64,000 nt of DNA, taken from positions 8,370,001-8,434,000 of the forward strand of contig OY970235.1 in NCBI GenBank assembly GCA_963714145.1, written 5' to 3'. Position 1 is the stretch's first letter. The number at the start of each line of letters is the position of its first letter. Below the pieces are notes generated by a model. The model was not told the DNA's origin, searched no databases, and saw only the letters and a list, made by a program, of their open reading frames with translations. The position numbers were made by a program, and so were the translations under genes. The stretch is from JBBWZH01 sp035544115. Its GTDB lineage: Bacteria; Actinomycetota; Actinomycetes; Mycobacteriales; CADCTP01. Positions 35,218-45,145 of this stretch are shown here, in pieces.

Positions 35218-37941
35218 TCAGGCCTGCGGGTGGCTGAGCCGTGCGGCCAGCAGGACGATCGCTGTGACGGTGAACAGCAGGCTGAGGGCGCCGAGTACGG
35301 CGAGGTCGTTGATCCACTGTCCGTGGGTGTGATCCCACAGGGCGTCTGGCGGTGTTGCCGGTGATATGGCGCGCAGGTCGACGGAGGAGGCGGTGGCGGC
35401 GAATCCCCAACGGGCGGGTAGGAGCCAGGCGGCCGCCTGCAGCGGCCATGGCTTCGAGGCCAGGTCGGACATTCCTCCGCTGAGGGCGACCTGCGCGATC
35501 GCGGCGGCGGTGGCGAGCGCGACGGCTTGTTCGAGGCGGCGTGCGAGCACCGAGATCAGCAGTCCGGCCGACATCGCGGCAATGCTCGTCGCGGCCAGGT
35601 CGATGAACAGGTCAGGCACCGGGCCGAGCGCCGCGGCGTGTACCGGGGCGGGGCGGATGACGACGAAGACGACGGTGATGACCAGGGCCTGCACGGCGGC
35701 GATGCAGGCGAACACAAGCCACTTCGACAGCACGACTGAAGCGGTGACGGTTCCGGTCCGGTGTTCCCGTTTGATGGGGGCGTACTCGGCGGTGATGTCG
35801 CTGTAGGTGAGAGCCTGCCCGCTGAGCATGCAGAGGGTGATGAGCAGGCTTACCGCAGCCCCGCTGGAGGCCGTGGTGAGGTGGCTGGGGCCGAGTCCGT
35901 CGGTGCCGCTGACCAGTCCCGCGAGCCACGCACCGGCGGCGGCGACCAGGATCGGCATGGCCACGACGGCAGCGGCTTGTGTCTTCTTCCATCTGTTTGG
36001 TGCGTGGCGCACGGGCGCTCGGGTCAGGGCGAGCGCGATCTGACGGTGCACTAGGACGGCGAGTTGGCGGCCGAACCGGGCGTGAGGTCGTCGTTGGGTC
36101 GGCTCGGACTGTGGCCCGTGTTGGGCTTGCTGGCGCAGCGCTTGGGCCTGTTGCCGCGCGAGCGACGCTGCGGGGCTGTTGCGGTAGGTCAGCGCGTCCT
36201 TGGCCGCGGTCGGCTCGTGTGCCAGACGGCCCATGAGTTCGGCGTAGTCGGAGGCGGCCAGGTCAGCCAGGACGTCGGACGGCGGGCCGGAGTAGACCGG
36301 CTGCCCGCCCGTGGAGACCACGAGGACTTGGTCGGCAAGGGTGAGGTGGTCGGTCGAGTGGGTGATGACCACGACGGTGCGGTCGTCTCGGGCCAGCGTT
36401 CGCAGCAGTGCCATGACGTCGCGGTCGGTTGCTGGGTCGAGGCCGGATGTGGGTTCGTCAAGCAGCAGGAGGCGGCGTCCGGTGAGGACCTCCAGCGCGA
36501 TCGATACCCGTTTGCGTTGGCCGCCCGAGAGCCTGCTGACGAGCGCGTGAAGTTCGTCGGCGATGCCGAGGCGGGTGCAGACGTCAATGACGCGCACGGA
36601 CCGTCCGGCTTTGCTGTCTCGCGGGCCGCGCAGTCGGTCGGAGAAGGTAAGCAGCTGTTCCACGGTCAGGGTGGTGTAGAGGCTGTCGTCCTGTGGGACG
36701 AAGCCGAGTTCGGTCCGGACCTGCGCGCTGTGGGTACGCAGGTTCATGGCGCGGAAGTAGAGCGACCCGCTGGCTGTCGGCAACTCGCCGAGTAGTGCTG
36801 CCAGTAGGGAGCTCTTGCCTGACCCGGAGGGGCCGAGTACTGCGAGCACCGTGTTTGACCGTTGGCTGAACGACATGTGTGTCAGCCGGGCTTTGCCGAG
36901 ATCGGTGACGGCATCGAGGTCGGCGACGACGAGATCCCATGGCCCGAGGCGGGTCTCTTCGAGCAGGTCGTCGGCGACGAGCCGGTAGTGGTAGTCGCCG
37001 ATCGTGAACGTGTCACCAGCGTGCAGCGCGGTCCGCCGCAGTGACTTGCCGTCCTGGAAGGTGCCCTCGCCGTGGCCGCTGTCGGACAACCGGTATCCGT
37101 CGGCGGTACGCCGGAGGATGGCGTGGACACCGGCGACGCCGTAGGAGTCCGGGATCAGCACGTCTACGTGCCCCGGCCGGCTGCCGAACCGGGTCGTCGT
37201 GCCGACCCGGATCATTCGGCGCAGCACCGGCTCGGGTGCCGGTGCGGTGCGCTGCGGCGCCGGATCGGACGAAGGCCGGTTGCCGGTGTCCGGCGGGTCG
37301 ACCGGCAGCCCGGCCCAGTCCGGGACCTTGGGCCGCCGGCCGTCCATCAGCTCGCTCACCCACGCGCCGTCGGGATGGGACCGGAGCAGCTGGCGTTGGT
37401 AGGCCGCCAACCGGCGGTGGGTGTGCTCATACACCCGCCGAACCCGGGTTTGAGCGACGAGCAGCCGCCGGTCGTCGGCGTCGCGTTCGGCGGCCAGTTC
37501 GCCACCTGTTGCCGCGAGGCGGCGGCGCGCCTCCTCGACAGCTGTAGCGAACTGGAACCGGCTGCGCGCATGCTCCCGAGAGCGACGGAGGCGGACCATC
37601 GCCGGGTTCAGTCGCGTTTCGGCGTACCGGCGGCGGTCCAGTTCCGCCGCGGCCAGGTCCGGCTCGATCGTCGCCAGTTGCCGCTCGGCGAACGTGAGCG
37701 CGATCTGGGCTTCCTCGTGCTGGCTGGACGCCCGGGCGCGCGTGCTCGTCGCGGCCGCTTTGCTGGTCTCTAGTCGTAACCGTTCGTGCTCGAAGGCGTC
37801 CAATGCCCGACGGATCAGCACCTCACGGTGGGGCGTTGTGGCTATGGCCCGTCGGGGGTCGGGGACGCCCGCCCGGCCATCACGCCAGCCGTGGAACCAG
37901 TCCGAGCACCGTGCCAAAAGGCTGTAGCCGGCTCGTGTCAC
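35218..37941 (-). CDS. FHA-domain ABC transporter (coiled coil + FHA + ATPase + ABC-2 permease in one chain)
   Basis: This is a 907-aa fusion. Residues 1-210 are a coiled-coil module shared with the 287-aa protein at 40522. Residues ~245-330 are an FHA domain (RFGSRPGHVDVLIP, VHAILRRTADGYRLSDSGHG) that should bind phosphothreonine. The ATPase has Walker A GPSGSGKS (370-377), signature LSGGQ (471-475) and Walker B LLLLDEP (491-497). The last ~270 residues carry six hydrophobic helices of the ABC-2/ABCG type. FHA-ABC fusions resemble mycobacterial Rv1747, an exporter controlled by Ser/Thr kinases. It is the fifth gene of a tightly coupled operon with an OmpA-like lipoprotein. Confidence 0.92.
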   Translation of the reverse strand: MTRAGYSLLARCSDWFHGWRDGRAGVPDPRRAIATTPHREVLIRRALDAFEHERLRLETSKAAATSTRARASSQHEEAQIALTFAERQLATIEPDLAAAELDRRRYAETRLNPAMVRLRRSREHARSRFQFATAVEEARRRLAATGGELAAERDADDRRLLVAQTRVRRVYEHTHRRLAAYQRQLLRSHPDGAWVSELMDGRRPKVPDWAGLPVDPPDTGNRPSSDPAPQRTAPAPEPVLRRMIRVGTTTRFGSRPGHVDVLIPDSYGVAGVHAILRRTADGYRLSDSGHGEGTFQDGKSLRRTALHAGDTFTIGDYHYRLVADDLLEETRLGPWDLVVADLDAVTDLGKARLTHMSFSQRSNTVLAVLGPSGSGKSSLLAALLGELPTASGSLYFRAMNLRTHSAQVRTELGFVPQDDSLYTTLTVEQLLTFSDRLRGPRDSKAGRSVRVIDVCTRLGIADELHALVSRLSGGQRKRVSIALEVLTGRRLLLLDEPTSGLDPATDRDVMALLRTLARDDRTVVVITHSTDHLTLADQVLVVSTGGQPVYSGPPSDVLADLAASDYAELMGRLAHEPTAAKDALTYRNSPAASLARQQAQALRQQAQHGPQSEPTQRRPHARFGRQLAVLVHRQIALALTRAPVRHAPNRWKKTQAAAVVAMPILVAAAGAWLAGLVSGTDGLGPSHLTTASSGAAVSLLITLCMLSGQALTYSDITAEYAPIKREHRTGTVTASVVLSKWLVFACIAAVQALVITVVFVVIRPAPVHAAALGPVPDLFIDLAATSIAAMSAGLLISVLARRLEQAVALATAAAIAQVALSGGMSDLASKPWPLQAAAWLLPARWGFAATASSVDLRAISPATPPDALWDHTHGQWINDLAVLGALSLLFTVTAIVLLAARLSHPQA

Positions 37942-37950
37942 TGCGTGCTC

Positions 37951-39147
37951 TCAGCCACGCGGGCAGCTGAGAACCGCGATGACCTTGCGGTTCTCAGCGG
38001 CCGGCCCGGGAAGCAGAGCCCCACCTGGCCCGAGGTCGGGCACGTAGCCGGCCCAGTCGGTGCCGACCCCGCGGGTCGTGATCCGGTCGGCCGTGATCCC
38101 GAGGTCGACCAGGACGTCTCGGACCGCTTCGGCTCGTCGCCGCGACAGGTCCCTGCGCCCCTGCACGGAGCCGACGCTCGCAGTCGCACCGATCAACTCG
38201 ACGGTCTGCCGGCCGCGGCGCATCACATCGGCGAGTGCCTGGATCGTCGTTCTGGCCGCGGCCTCATCGCGAAAATCGGCCTGGTCCGGCAGGAATCCGA
38301 CGTTGTTTCGCTCGCTGAACTGGGTCTCACCACAGGGCTGTAGTGCAGGCGGGGCCGCGATCGGTACGACGCTGACTGCCGGTAGATCTGCCACCGACCG
38401 ACGGGCCGCGGGATCGTCGAGTACCTCGACGCAGCGCGCGCCGCTGGCCTTGGCGATCGCCCGCCAGATCGCAACGAGGTTGTTGCGTTGCCGGGTGTTC
38501 AGCTCCGGCTGCGGGTCGGCGGTGTTGCCGAGCCCGGCGAGGACGACACTGCGGCCGTGTAGGTCGGGTAGTGCCTTCTGCTGCTTCAGGTCTGTGACGA
38601 CCTCGTCGGGCTCGGCTTCAAGCAGGGCGCCGTCACCGTCCTGGAACCGCAGCGGTGGCATTGTCTGAAGTCCGGAGTCCAGTAACACGAGGTTGCCGCC
38701 GGGTGGCGTGGCTCGGGCGGCCTCGCTCAGCGCGGCTAGTGGATCCGCCTCACGGGTCGCCGCTCTCGTCTTGGTCGCGAACGCGGTCTGGAGTTGCTGG
38801 AGGAAGACAGTGAAGTCGTCGTGCCGGGCTTGCTCGTTTCCGGCCTGGGACCGGAAGGTGTCGGTGAAGGTCATCTCGGGCTCGCCATCGACCCGGATGA
38901 AAGTCACCTTCTGGCCCGCCCAGGCGGTGTCTCGTAGCAGGGCAGCGGTCGCGTCAGGCAGGACAGGCACCGCGCTGTTGGATCGGGCTCCCACCGCGAC
39001 GGCCAGCGGCGTGCTCGCGGCGTCCGCGCACTGCAGACGAGTCGGCGGTGGGCGCGTGGCGGCATGGCAGCCGGCTAGGAGCAGGAGGCCGACGCAGCCT
39101 GAGACGCTGGCCCTGGCGAGCCGGATGGGCAGGGATGGGCGGGTCAT
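37951..39147 (-). CDS. OmpA-family lipoprotein
   Basis: This 398-aa protein has a signal peptide and lipobox (LLLLAGC). An N-terminal domain with FIRVDGEPEMTFTDTFRSQ and LVLLDSGLQTMPPLRF recalls von Willebrand-like or related folds. The C-terminal ~110 residues carry an OmpA peptidoglycan-binding pattern: NVGFLPDQADFRDEAAARTT, VELIGATASVGSV, LSRRRAEAVRDVLVDLGI, RITTRGVGTDW. It should be tethered to the membrane and bind the wall. It overlaps the 4-TM gene (ATGA) and lies 9 bases before the FHA-ABC gene. Confidence 0.88.
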   Translation of the reverse strand: MTRPSLPIRLARASVSGCVGLLLLAGCHAATRPPPTRLQCADAASTPLAVAVGARSNSAVPVLPDATAALLRDTAWAGQKVTFIRVDGEPEMTFTDTFRSQAGNEQARHDDFTVFLQQLQTAFATKTRAATREADPLAALSEAARATPPGGNLVLLDSGLQTMPPLRFQDGDGALLEAEPDEVVTDLKQQKALPDLHGRSVVLAGLGNTADPQPELNTRQRNNLVAIWRAIAKASGARCVEVLDDPAARRSVADLPAVSVVPIAAPPALQPCGETQFSERNNVGFLPDQADFRDEAAARTTIQALADVMRRGRQTVELIGATASVGSVQGRRDLSRRRAEAVRDVLVDLGITADRITTRGVGTDWAGYVPDLGPGGALLPGPAAENRKVIAVLSCPRG

Positions 39148-40070
39148 GACCGGGCTCCGGGGATCGGGGACGTCGTGGTCGGGGCTTGCCCGGTGAACCG
39201 GGAGCCGTTCGGGGATGGCTGGCCGCCGGGTCGGTCGAACAAGGCGTCGGTGACAGCGGGATCCTGCGCGCGCTGGGCGACGAGGACTCGCGCGTACTGC
39301 TTGAGGTCTTCAGCGAATGCCCGTCGCCGCTGCTGCTCGACGTCGCGGGCCGTTGCCGCGTTCTGCCCGGCGACGAGCTGCATACGCTGATACGCCGCCG
39401 CACCCGTGTAGGCGCCGGCAGACGCGGCGGCCTGTTCGGTCGCCCGGCGGTAAGCCCGTAGCGCCCTGACATAGGCGACCCGGACGGGGTTGCTTGTCAG
39501 ATAGCCACCGACGGCGGCGACCACGCCGGTGGCCAGGTAGAGCGCCAGGAACAGCGCTGCGCTGGGCAGCACGCTGGACAGATCCGGCTCGGCCGCGGTA
39601 GCTGGCAACGCGTCAGCCGAGAAGTCAGGCACGGCCCCGGTCAGCGGCTCACTGCGGACCACAAGCCGTACCCAGAAAGCGACAAGCCCCAGGCCGACCC
39701 AGACGGCCAGACACGTCCAGGCAGCCAAGTGCCGCCCCGACCGTTCTCCGACAGCGCGACCACGGAGGAAGCTGCCGGCCAGGTGCGCCAGGCAGAGGAC
39801 CGTTGCCGTGAAACCCACGACGACCATCAGGACGACGCGCTGCGACTGCCGTCGCATGACCAACTCGATCACCTGCAGGAACGCGCCCACATCCGCGGAT
39901 GCCGCCAACAGCAGGACGGGCAGCTGAAGGTAAGCGCCACGAGAACGGCCAGCCAACAGCACCGCGTTGCCGTAGACGCCGGCATCGGCCGCGGCGCCGT
40001 CGGTCAGGTCCGTGCCGTGGCCGGCCATCCTGCTGTCGTTCTGCGGCGCGGTGCTAGGAGCGTCGGTCAT
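39144..40070 (-). CDS. Four-helix membrane protein of the FHA-ABC operon
   Basis: This 308-aa protein has hydrophobic helices at about 48-70 (LQLPVLLLAASADVGAFL), 78-100 (VVLMVVVGFTATVLCLAHLAG), 115-135 (AWTCLAVWVGLGLVAFWVRL) and 170-190 (AALFLALYLATGVVAAVGGYL). A helical cytoplasmic tail follows (YRRATEQAAASAGAYTG, RRRAFAEDLKQYARVLVAQ). Both ends overlap neighbouring genes by the ATGA pattern. It is probably a scaffold for the OmpA lipoprotein and ABC exporter. The family is not recognised. Confidence 0.75.
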   Translation of the reverse strand: MTDAPSTAPQNDSRMAGHGTDLTDGAAADAGVYGNAVLLAGRSRGAYLQLPVLLLAASADVGAFLQVIELVMRRQSQRVVLMVVVGFTATVLCLAHLAGSFLRGRAVGERSGRHLAAWTCLAVWVGLGLVAFWVRLVVRSEPLTGAVPDFSADALPATAAEPDLSSVLPSAALFLALYLATGVVAAVGGYLTSNPVRVAYVRALRAYRRATEQAAASAGAYTGAAAYQRMQLVAGQNAATARDVEQQRRRAFAEDLKQYARVLVAQRAQDPAVTDALFDRPGGQPSPNGSRFTGQAPTTTSPIPGARS

Positions 40071-40525
40071 GCCGACTCACGCCTGCCCACCGTTGACGGT
40101 GCCCGTCCGGTGGCATCGGCGAGCGCCGCGGCAAGCACGAACTCGGCCTGGGCGAGCCGCCGCTGGTCATGGCCGCGCAGCACGTGATGCTGAGCCAGCG
40201 AGGCGGCCGCACCGTCGGCCCGGTAGGCCGCCCCTGCCTGGTATGCGGCGAACTGAAGGTCGACGTCACCGGCCCAGCGGTCGGCCCAGCGGTCGATGAG
40301 GCCGTCCAAGATGTGGCCGGTCGCCTCGTCGACCGCATGGGGCGCCAGACCAGCAACGATATGTTCGATCTCCCGACGGGCCGCTGCCTCGTCCAGCGGC
40401 GCCGGTGTGAACGGCACGATCTCGTGCTCGGCCGCCCGACGGCCAGTCCGGACGGGCAGGCCGCCCAGCGCTGCAACGCGGCGGTCCCGCCGGGGACGCC
40501 ACCATGCCATCACCAGTCTCCTCAC
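40067..40525 (-). CDS. Small soluble protein of the FHA-ABC operon
   Basis: This 152-aa basic, helical protein (LDEAAARREIEHIVAGLA, HILDGLIDRWADRWAGDVDL, YQAGAAYRADGAAA) overlaps the genes on both sides by four bases. The in-frame ATG at 40510 is an alternative start. There is no signal peptide or membrane helix. The function is not recognised; coupling suggests a stoichiometric partner of the machine. Confidence 0.68.
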   Translation of the reverse strand: MRRLVMAWWRPRRDRRVAALGGLPVRTGRRAAEHEIVPFTPAPLDEAAARREIEHIVAGLAPHAVDEATGHILDGLIDRWADRWAGDVDLQFAAYQAGAAYRADGAAASLAQHHVLRGHDQRRLAQAEFVLAAALADATGRAPSTVGRRESA

Positions 40526-41385
40526 TCTCTGCCCATAGGTTCCGGCGCGACGTCGGTCTCACGCGCCCATGCCGGCAGCGCCGGCCCGGCGGAATTGATC
40601 CGGCCGTTCAGCAGCGGCCCGTGCGGATGCGCCCGCAGCAGTTGCCGCCAGTACACGGCGACCCTGCGGCAGGCGTGCTCGTACTCGCGACGCGCCCGCA
40701 TCCGGGCCACGGCGGCCTGGCGCGCAACCGCGTCTCGCAACACCGCGGCCACCCGTTCGCTCTCGCTGAGCCGGCGCGCCGCGTCCAGGTACTCCACCTC
40801 CGCCTTCACCCAGCTCCGCTCGTGGTCAGCCAACCGCCGGGCCCGCACGAGCGACTCCGGATACCCCGCCTCGGCCAGCCGCCGTTCGCGAAGCCAACCC
40901 ACGGGTGCGGGCTCGGTGCGATCCTCAAGACGCTGGCGGAGATCGGCGGCCTGCGCAGCCAGCGGCGCCGCTATCGCCTCGGCCTGCCGGAGCTGCTCGA
41001 GCAGCGCCGCCCGCCGGTATTCACCGGCCTCCCACTCCGCTGCCATCTGCTCGTTGGCCAGCCGCCGCAACTCCTCCAGACGCGGCGTACCGAGCAGGCC
41101 GGACCCGTCCTCGGCCCCGCCACCGTCAGCCGGCGCGGCGCCGGCCTCTCCAGCCGCCGCCGTCTCAGTACGGGCGACCTCGGCTCCAGCGGTCGCTGGC
41201 GCTGGCGGGAGTCCCCGGCGCCCATCCCGACGGCCGTGGTACATGTCAGTCAGCCGATCCATCAGCCGGTACCGCACCGGCCTCGCGGGTGCCGCCAACC
41301 ACTCGCGAATCTCCCCGTTCACAACGGACTCTGTCGCAGCCGGCTCGGGATCCACCCCGGCCGGCGGCCCAGCCGCTGCGGCCAT
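40522..41385 (-). CDS. Coiled-coil protein homologous to the N-terminus of the FHA-ABC protein
   Basis: This 287-aa protein is the first gene of the coupled operon. Residues ~40-60 (YRLMDRLTDMYHGRRDG) match residues 6-22 of the ABC protein (YSLLARCSDWFHGWRDG). Residues 235-256 match 171-192: YEHxxRRxAxY followed by xRQLLR, xHPxG. Between them both are long helical coiled coils with a shared R..P..VR.RR pattern. The two modules could form a mixed coiled coil that gates or assembles the transporter. This is not described in any family I can name. Confidence 0.75.
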   Translation of the reverse strand: MAAAAGPPAGVDPEPAATESVVNGEIREWLAAPARPVRYRLMDRLTDMYHGRRDGRRGLPPAPATAGAEVARTETAAAGEAGAAPADGGGAEDGSGLLGTPRLEELRRLANEQMAAEWEAGEYRRAALLEQLRQAEAIAAPLAAQAADLRQRLEDRTEPAPVGWLRERRLAEAGYPESLVRARRLADHERSWVKAEVEYLDAARRLSESERVAAVLRDAVARQAAVARMRARREYEHACRRVAVYWRQLLRAHPHGPLLNGRINSAGPALPAWARETDVAPEPMGRE

Positions 41386-41861
41386 CCACGCCCCACCGCC
41401 AACCCTGCGTCAGATTCGTCTAGTCGCGACCAGCGTCCGAACCGCGCGCCCACCGAGCACCGCCGCCGGCCGGCTCTGCAACCGAGGAGGACCCGGTCGT
41501 CAACGCCGCGGCGCCGGCCAGATCAGCTCGATGCGGGACGCCTCTCGGATAACCACACGGTCAGCTCCCGGCGCCGTGCCCACCATGCGACGGCTCCACG
41601 TCGCGCGAGCCGCTCCCAGGCTGATCTGACTACCAGTGCCACTGCCGCCCCTGTCGCCTCACTCTGAACTGCCCGGATCACGATGCCGGGATGGCGAAGA
41701 GTGACCGTCTCCGCTGACCGGCAGCAACCGGGCAGAACCTCGCTTGGACGCAAAACCCACGTTGTCCTGCGCATTTGCACGATCGGGCGATTGATGATCA
41801 TTGGACGTGATCGACAACTACTACGGCGTGTCAGCATTGCGATAGAGGCATCGAGTCGTCG
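41386..41861. other. Divergent promoter region between FHA-ABC operon and NB-ARC regulator
   Basis: These 476 bases separate two divergent units, so both promoters are expected here. There is no gene. The right part is AT-richer, which suits promoter DNA; I see no clear operator. Confidence 0.45.
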
Positions 41862-44195
41862 ATGATCCTCTCCGTGGCCCGCAGCACCGGTGGCAAGTCG
41901 CCGGCCCAACCGCGGCCCGCTGATGAGCTGTGGGGGCGCCTGAAAGCACTGCGTTCACGCAAGGACGATCCCAGCTACAAAACGATGGCCAAGGGCACCG
42001 GACTGCCCCACAGCACCCTGCACAACTGGTTCACCAAGCACGTCATCCCCGAATGGGTCCCCTTCGTAAGACTGCTGAAATACTTCAAGCAGGACCCTCG
42101 ACGGTGGACGACCCTCTATGCCGACGCCAAGAACAACGGCCGCCCCTCAACGCGGCCGGGCAAGGGTCAGGCCGCGAGCCAGCGGACGCCGAACCCTCCC
42201 GCGCAACTTCCGGCTGGCATGTCCGGGTTCGCGGGCCGCGGCACCGAACTCGCCCACCTCGGCAAGATCATCAGTGCCGCCGCGGACGAAACGGCCGCTG
42301 TCTGCGTATGCGCCCTGTCCGGCACAGCGGGCATAGGAAAGACGACGCTCGCGATCCACTGGTCCCGCCAGGTCACCGACCGCTTCCCCGACGGCCAGCT
42401 CTATGTGAATCTGCGCGGCTTCGAGCCAGCCGGACTCACCATGGACCCGGCCGAGGTCATCCGCGGCTTCCTCGACGCGCTGCAGGTCCCACCAGAGAAG
42501 ATCGCCACCGGCCTGGACACCCGGGCGGCCCAATACCGCAGCCTACTGACCGGTCGACGGATGCTCGTCCTTCTCGACAACGCCCACGACGCCGAACAGG
42601 TCCGCCCACTGCTGCCTGCCGCACCGGGATGCCTGGTGGTCGTCACAAGCCGCAACCAACTCACCGGCCTCGTAGCCACGCACGGCGCCCAGCTATTGCC
42701 ACTCGGACCGCTACCAGCCGGAGAGGCCCGCGAACTCCTGTCCCGACGGCTGGGTCGCGGACGCCTGGACGTCGATCCCGCCGCAACCAAGCAGATCATC
42801 ACCAGCTGCGCCGGCCTGCCCCTCGCACTGGCCGTCGTAGCTGCCCGCGCCGCGGCACACCCCGGCTTCTCCCTTCGTGACCTCGCCGCGGAGCTCAGCG
42901 GACCGGCAGTGGACCTCGACGCACTGTCCGGCGGCGACCCGGCCACCGACGTCAGAACCGCGTTCGCATCGTCCTACCACGCCCTCACCCCCGACGCAGC
43001 CCGGCTCTTCCGGATCCTGGGACTACACCCGGGCCCGGATCTCTCGGCACCGGCCGCAGCCAGCTTGGCCGGCGTGCCACAACCGCAAGTACGGCCAGCG
43101 CTGGCCGAACTCACCCGCACGCAGCTGATCACCGAGCACCCACCCGGCCGATACACGCTCCACGACCTGCTGCGCGCCTACGCCACCGAACTCGCCACCA
43201 CCACCGACAGCCAACAGCAGCGGCACGCCGTGACCCACCGCCTGCTGGATCACTACCTGACCACGGCGCACACTGCAGCCCTGCTACTGAACCCGCACCG
43301 GCCACCCATCACCCCGGCCCCACACCAGCCCGACGTCTACCCCCAAAACCTTCGCAGCCACGACGAAGCCATGACATGGCTCAGCGCCGAACTTCCCGTC
43401 CTGCTCACCGCCGTACAGCTCGCCGCCCGCGCCGGCTTCGACACCCACGCCTGGCAGCTGGCCTGGGCGCTGTCAGAATTCCTCGACCGCCGCGGACTCT
43501 GGCACGACTGGATCGCCAGCCAGCTCGCCGCTCTCGACGCCACCAAACGGACCTCCGACCAGACCACACAGGCCCGCATCCACCGCACCCTCGGCATCGC
43601 CTACAACAGCGTCGGCCGACCCGACGACGCCCACGTCCACATCACACAGGCCCTCACCATCTACACCCGCCTCGACGATCCGACCGGGCAAGCCGCCGCC
43701 CACCACAGCCTCGCCCGCGCCTGCGCCCGTCGCGGCGACCACCGGACCGCCCTCGACCATGCACGCCACGCCGCCGACCTCTACCACGCCGCCGGCCACC
43801 GAGGCGGACAAGCGGACGCCCTCAACGCACTGGGCTGGTACCACGCCCAACTCCGCGACTTCGACCAAGCCATCCACCACTGCGAGCGCGCCCTCGCCCT
43901 ACATCGCCAGGACGGCCACCTCCTCGGCCAAGCCGGCACCCTCGACAGCCTCGGCTACGCACACCACCACCTCAACCACCACCCCGACGCCATCCGGCAC
44001 TACCAGCGGGCCATCGACATCTACCGCGACGCCGGCGAACGATACGAACAAGCCGCCACCCTGGCCCGCCTTGGCGACACCCACCACGCCGCCGGCAACC
44101 CGACCGACGCCCACACCGCCTGGCGCCACGCCCACGACATCCTCAACGAACTCGGCCATCCAGACGCGGAGCACATCGGCGCCAAACTCGACTGA
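41862..44195 (+). CDS. HTH / NB-ARC (STAND) ATPase / TPR regulator
   Basis: This 777-aa protein has three parts. An N-terminal HTH-like region occupies ~20-90 (YKTMAKGTGLPHSTLHNWF). An NB-ARC NTPase follows, with P-loop GTAGIGKTT (154-162), Walker B RMLVLLDNAHDAEQV and the TSR sensor. The C-terminus holds at least five TPRs from ~565 (TLGIAYNSVGRPDDAHVHI, ALGWYHAQLRDFDQAIHHCE, SLGYAHHHLNHHPDAIRHYQ). It belongs to the AfsR-like STAND regulators that oligomerise after sensing a ligand. It is divergent from the FHA-ABC operon and may control it. TPR-STANDs also act in conflict systems. Confidence 0.92.
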   Translation: MILSVARSTGGKSPAQPRPADELWGRLKALRSRKDDPSYKTMAKGTGLPHSTLHNWFTKHVIPEWVPFVRLLKYFKQDPRRWTTLYADAKNNGRPSTRPGKGQAASQRTPNPPAQLPAGMSGFAGRGTELAHLGKIISAAADETAAVCVCALSGTAGIGKTTLAIHWSRQVTDRFPDGQLYVNLRGFEPAGLTMDPAEVIRGFLDALQVPPEKIATGLDTRAAQYRSLLTGRRMLVLLDNAHDAEQVRPLLPAAPGCLVVVTSRNQLTGLVATHGAQLLPLGPLPAGEARELLSRRLGRGRLDVDPAATKQIITSCAGLPLALAVVAARAAAHPGFSLRDLAAELSGPAVDLDALSGGDPATDVRTAFASSYHALTPDAARLFRILGLHPGPDLSAPAAASLAGVPQPQVRPALAELTRTQLITEHPPGRYTLHDLLRAYATELATTTDSQQQRHAVTHRLLDHYLTTAHTAALLLNPHRPPITPAPHQPDVYPQNLRSHDEAMTWLSAELPVLLTAVQLAARAGFDTHAWQLAWALSEFLDRRGLWHDWIASQLAALDATKRTSDQTTQARIHRTLGIAYNSVGRPDDAHVHITQALTIYTRLDDPTGQAAAHHSLARACARRGDHRTALDHARHAADLYHAAGHRGGQADALNALGWYHAQLRDFDQAIHHCERALALHRQDGHLLGQAGTLDSLGYAHHHLNHHPDAIRHYQRAIDIYRDAGERYEQAATLARLGDTHHAAGNPTDAHTAWRHAHDILNELGHPDAEHIGAKLD

Positions 44196-44439
44196 ACGAC
44201 ACCGACGCCGGCCCCCCTCTGCGCCCGTACGATCGGTGACCGCCCGCCTGATCGGATTGATCCTTGCCTTAGCGAGCCGTTCCTGCACGGCGGCGTAGCA
44301 CGCCCGGGTGTGGGTGACCAGTGGCAACGACCTCCACGAGCTGACTACTCCGCATCGCGCGATCCGCAGCCCGCTCGCCACACCACGTCACCTCCGAGCG
44401 GGGCATTCCGGACACCTGCGATACCTGACTCCACCATCA

Positions 44440-44630
44440 CGGGAGAGCTGCGCCGCCGTGATCGAGTGGGCGCTGCGGGAGTTGGATACCGCGCGACTGG
44501 TCGCCTGGACGCAGGTCGCAAACCTGCGGTCACGGCGGCTGCTGCGACCTTGGGGATGACGGTCATCGACCGGTTCACGAAGTACGGGCACCCGCAGCTG
44601 CTCTATGCCATCGCAGCCCGGCGCCGCTGA
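44440..44630 (+). pseudogene. GNAT acetyltransferase remnant with frameshift
   Basis: One frame reads CAAVIEWALRELDTARLVAW then TQVANLRSRRLL and stops. A second frame continues LGMTVIDRFTKYGHPQLLYA. Together they give the C-terminal half of a RimJ/RimL-type GNAT (N..SRR.L..LGM). The N-terminal half is missing. Confidence 0.55.
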
Positions 44631-44639
44631 TCATCCGCA

Positions 44640-44870
44640 TGGTCCTGACTCCGCCAAGGCCGGAGGAATCGAGCTCGTCTGGCACTCCTGTGTCGATGCA
44701 GCAGGTGAACGCGGCGCCCAAGTCGGCGTTCGTACACCCGTAGGTTTCCTCGGCCAGCTCGCGGGCGGTCGCCTGCGCAACCTGTGGACCTGCTGATTCG
44801 ATCCGGCCACCGGCCAGCTGCGGCCCGGCCAGCCGACTCCGGCGGCTGGCACGCCGCCGTACAGGCCCTC
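44640..44870 (-). pseudogene. Nudix hydrolase remnant
   Basis: The minus-strand frame reads LAGGRIESAGPQVAQATARE then LAEETYG, a Nudix box whose first Glu is replaced by Gly. The preceding WPGRSWPV segment is in another frame. No complete gene can be built. Confidence 0.45.
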
Positions 44871-45145
44871 GGCGCGCCCTCGACCGGCCCACGGCTGCGC
44901 CAGGGACCGGCTACCGCGACCGGTGCGCGGACCGGGCGATGCTCGACCCCGATCGGGTGCTGACAGCAACAGGTCGGTCACCTAGTGTCAAAGTTGCCTA
45001 ATGGAGTGCGGAGGCGTGCAGAGCGGGCGGGCAGCCGTCGGTATCTCGGCACCGAGATGCTGCGGGATTGACTTCTCCGGTGCTTGGCGTTTTCGCCCCT
45101 CAGATGAGGAGAGGTTCCTATAAGTTCGAAGGGGTGGAGGTTCTG

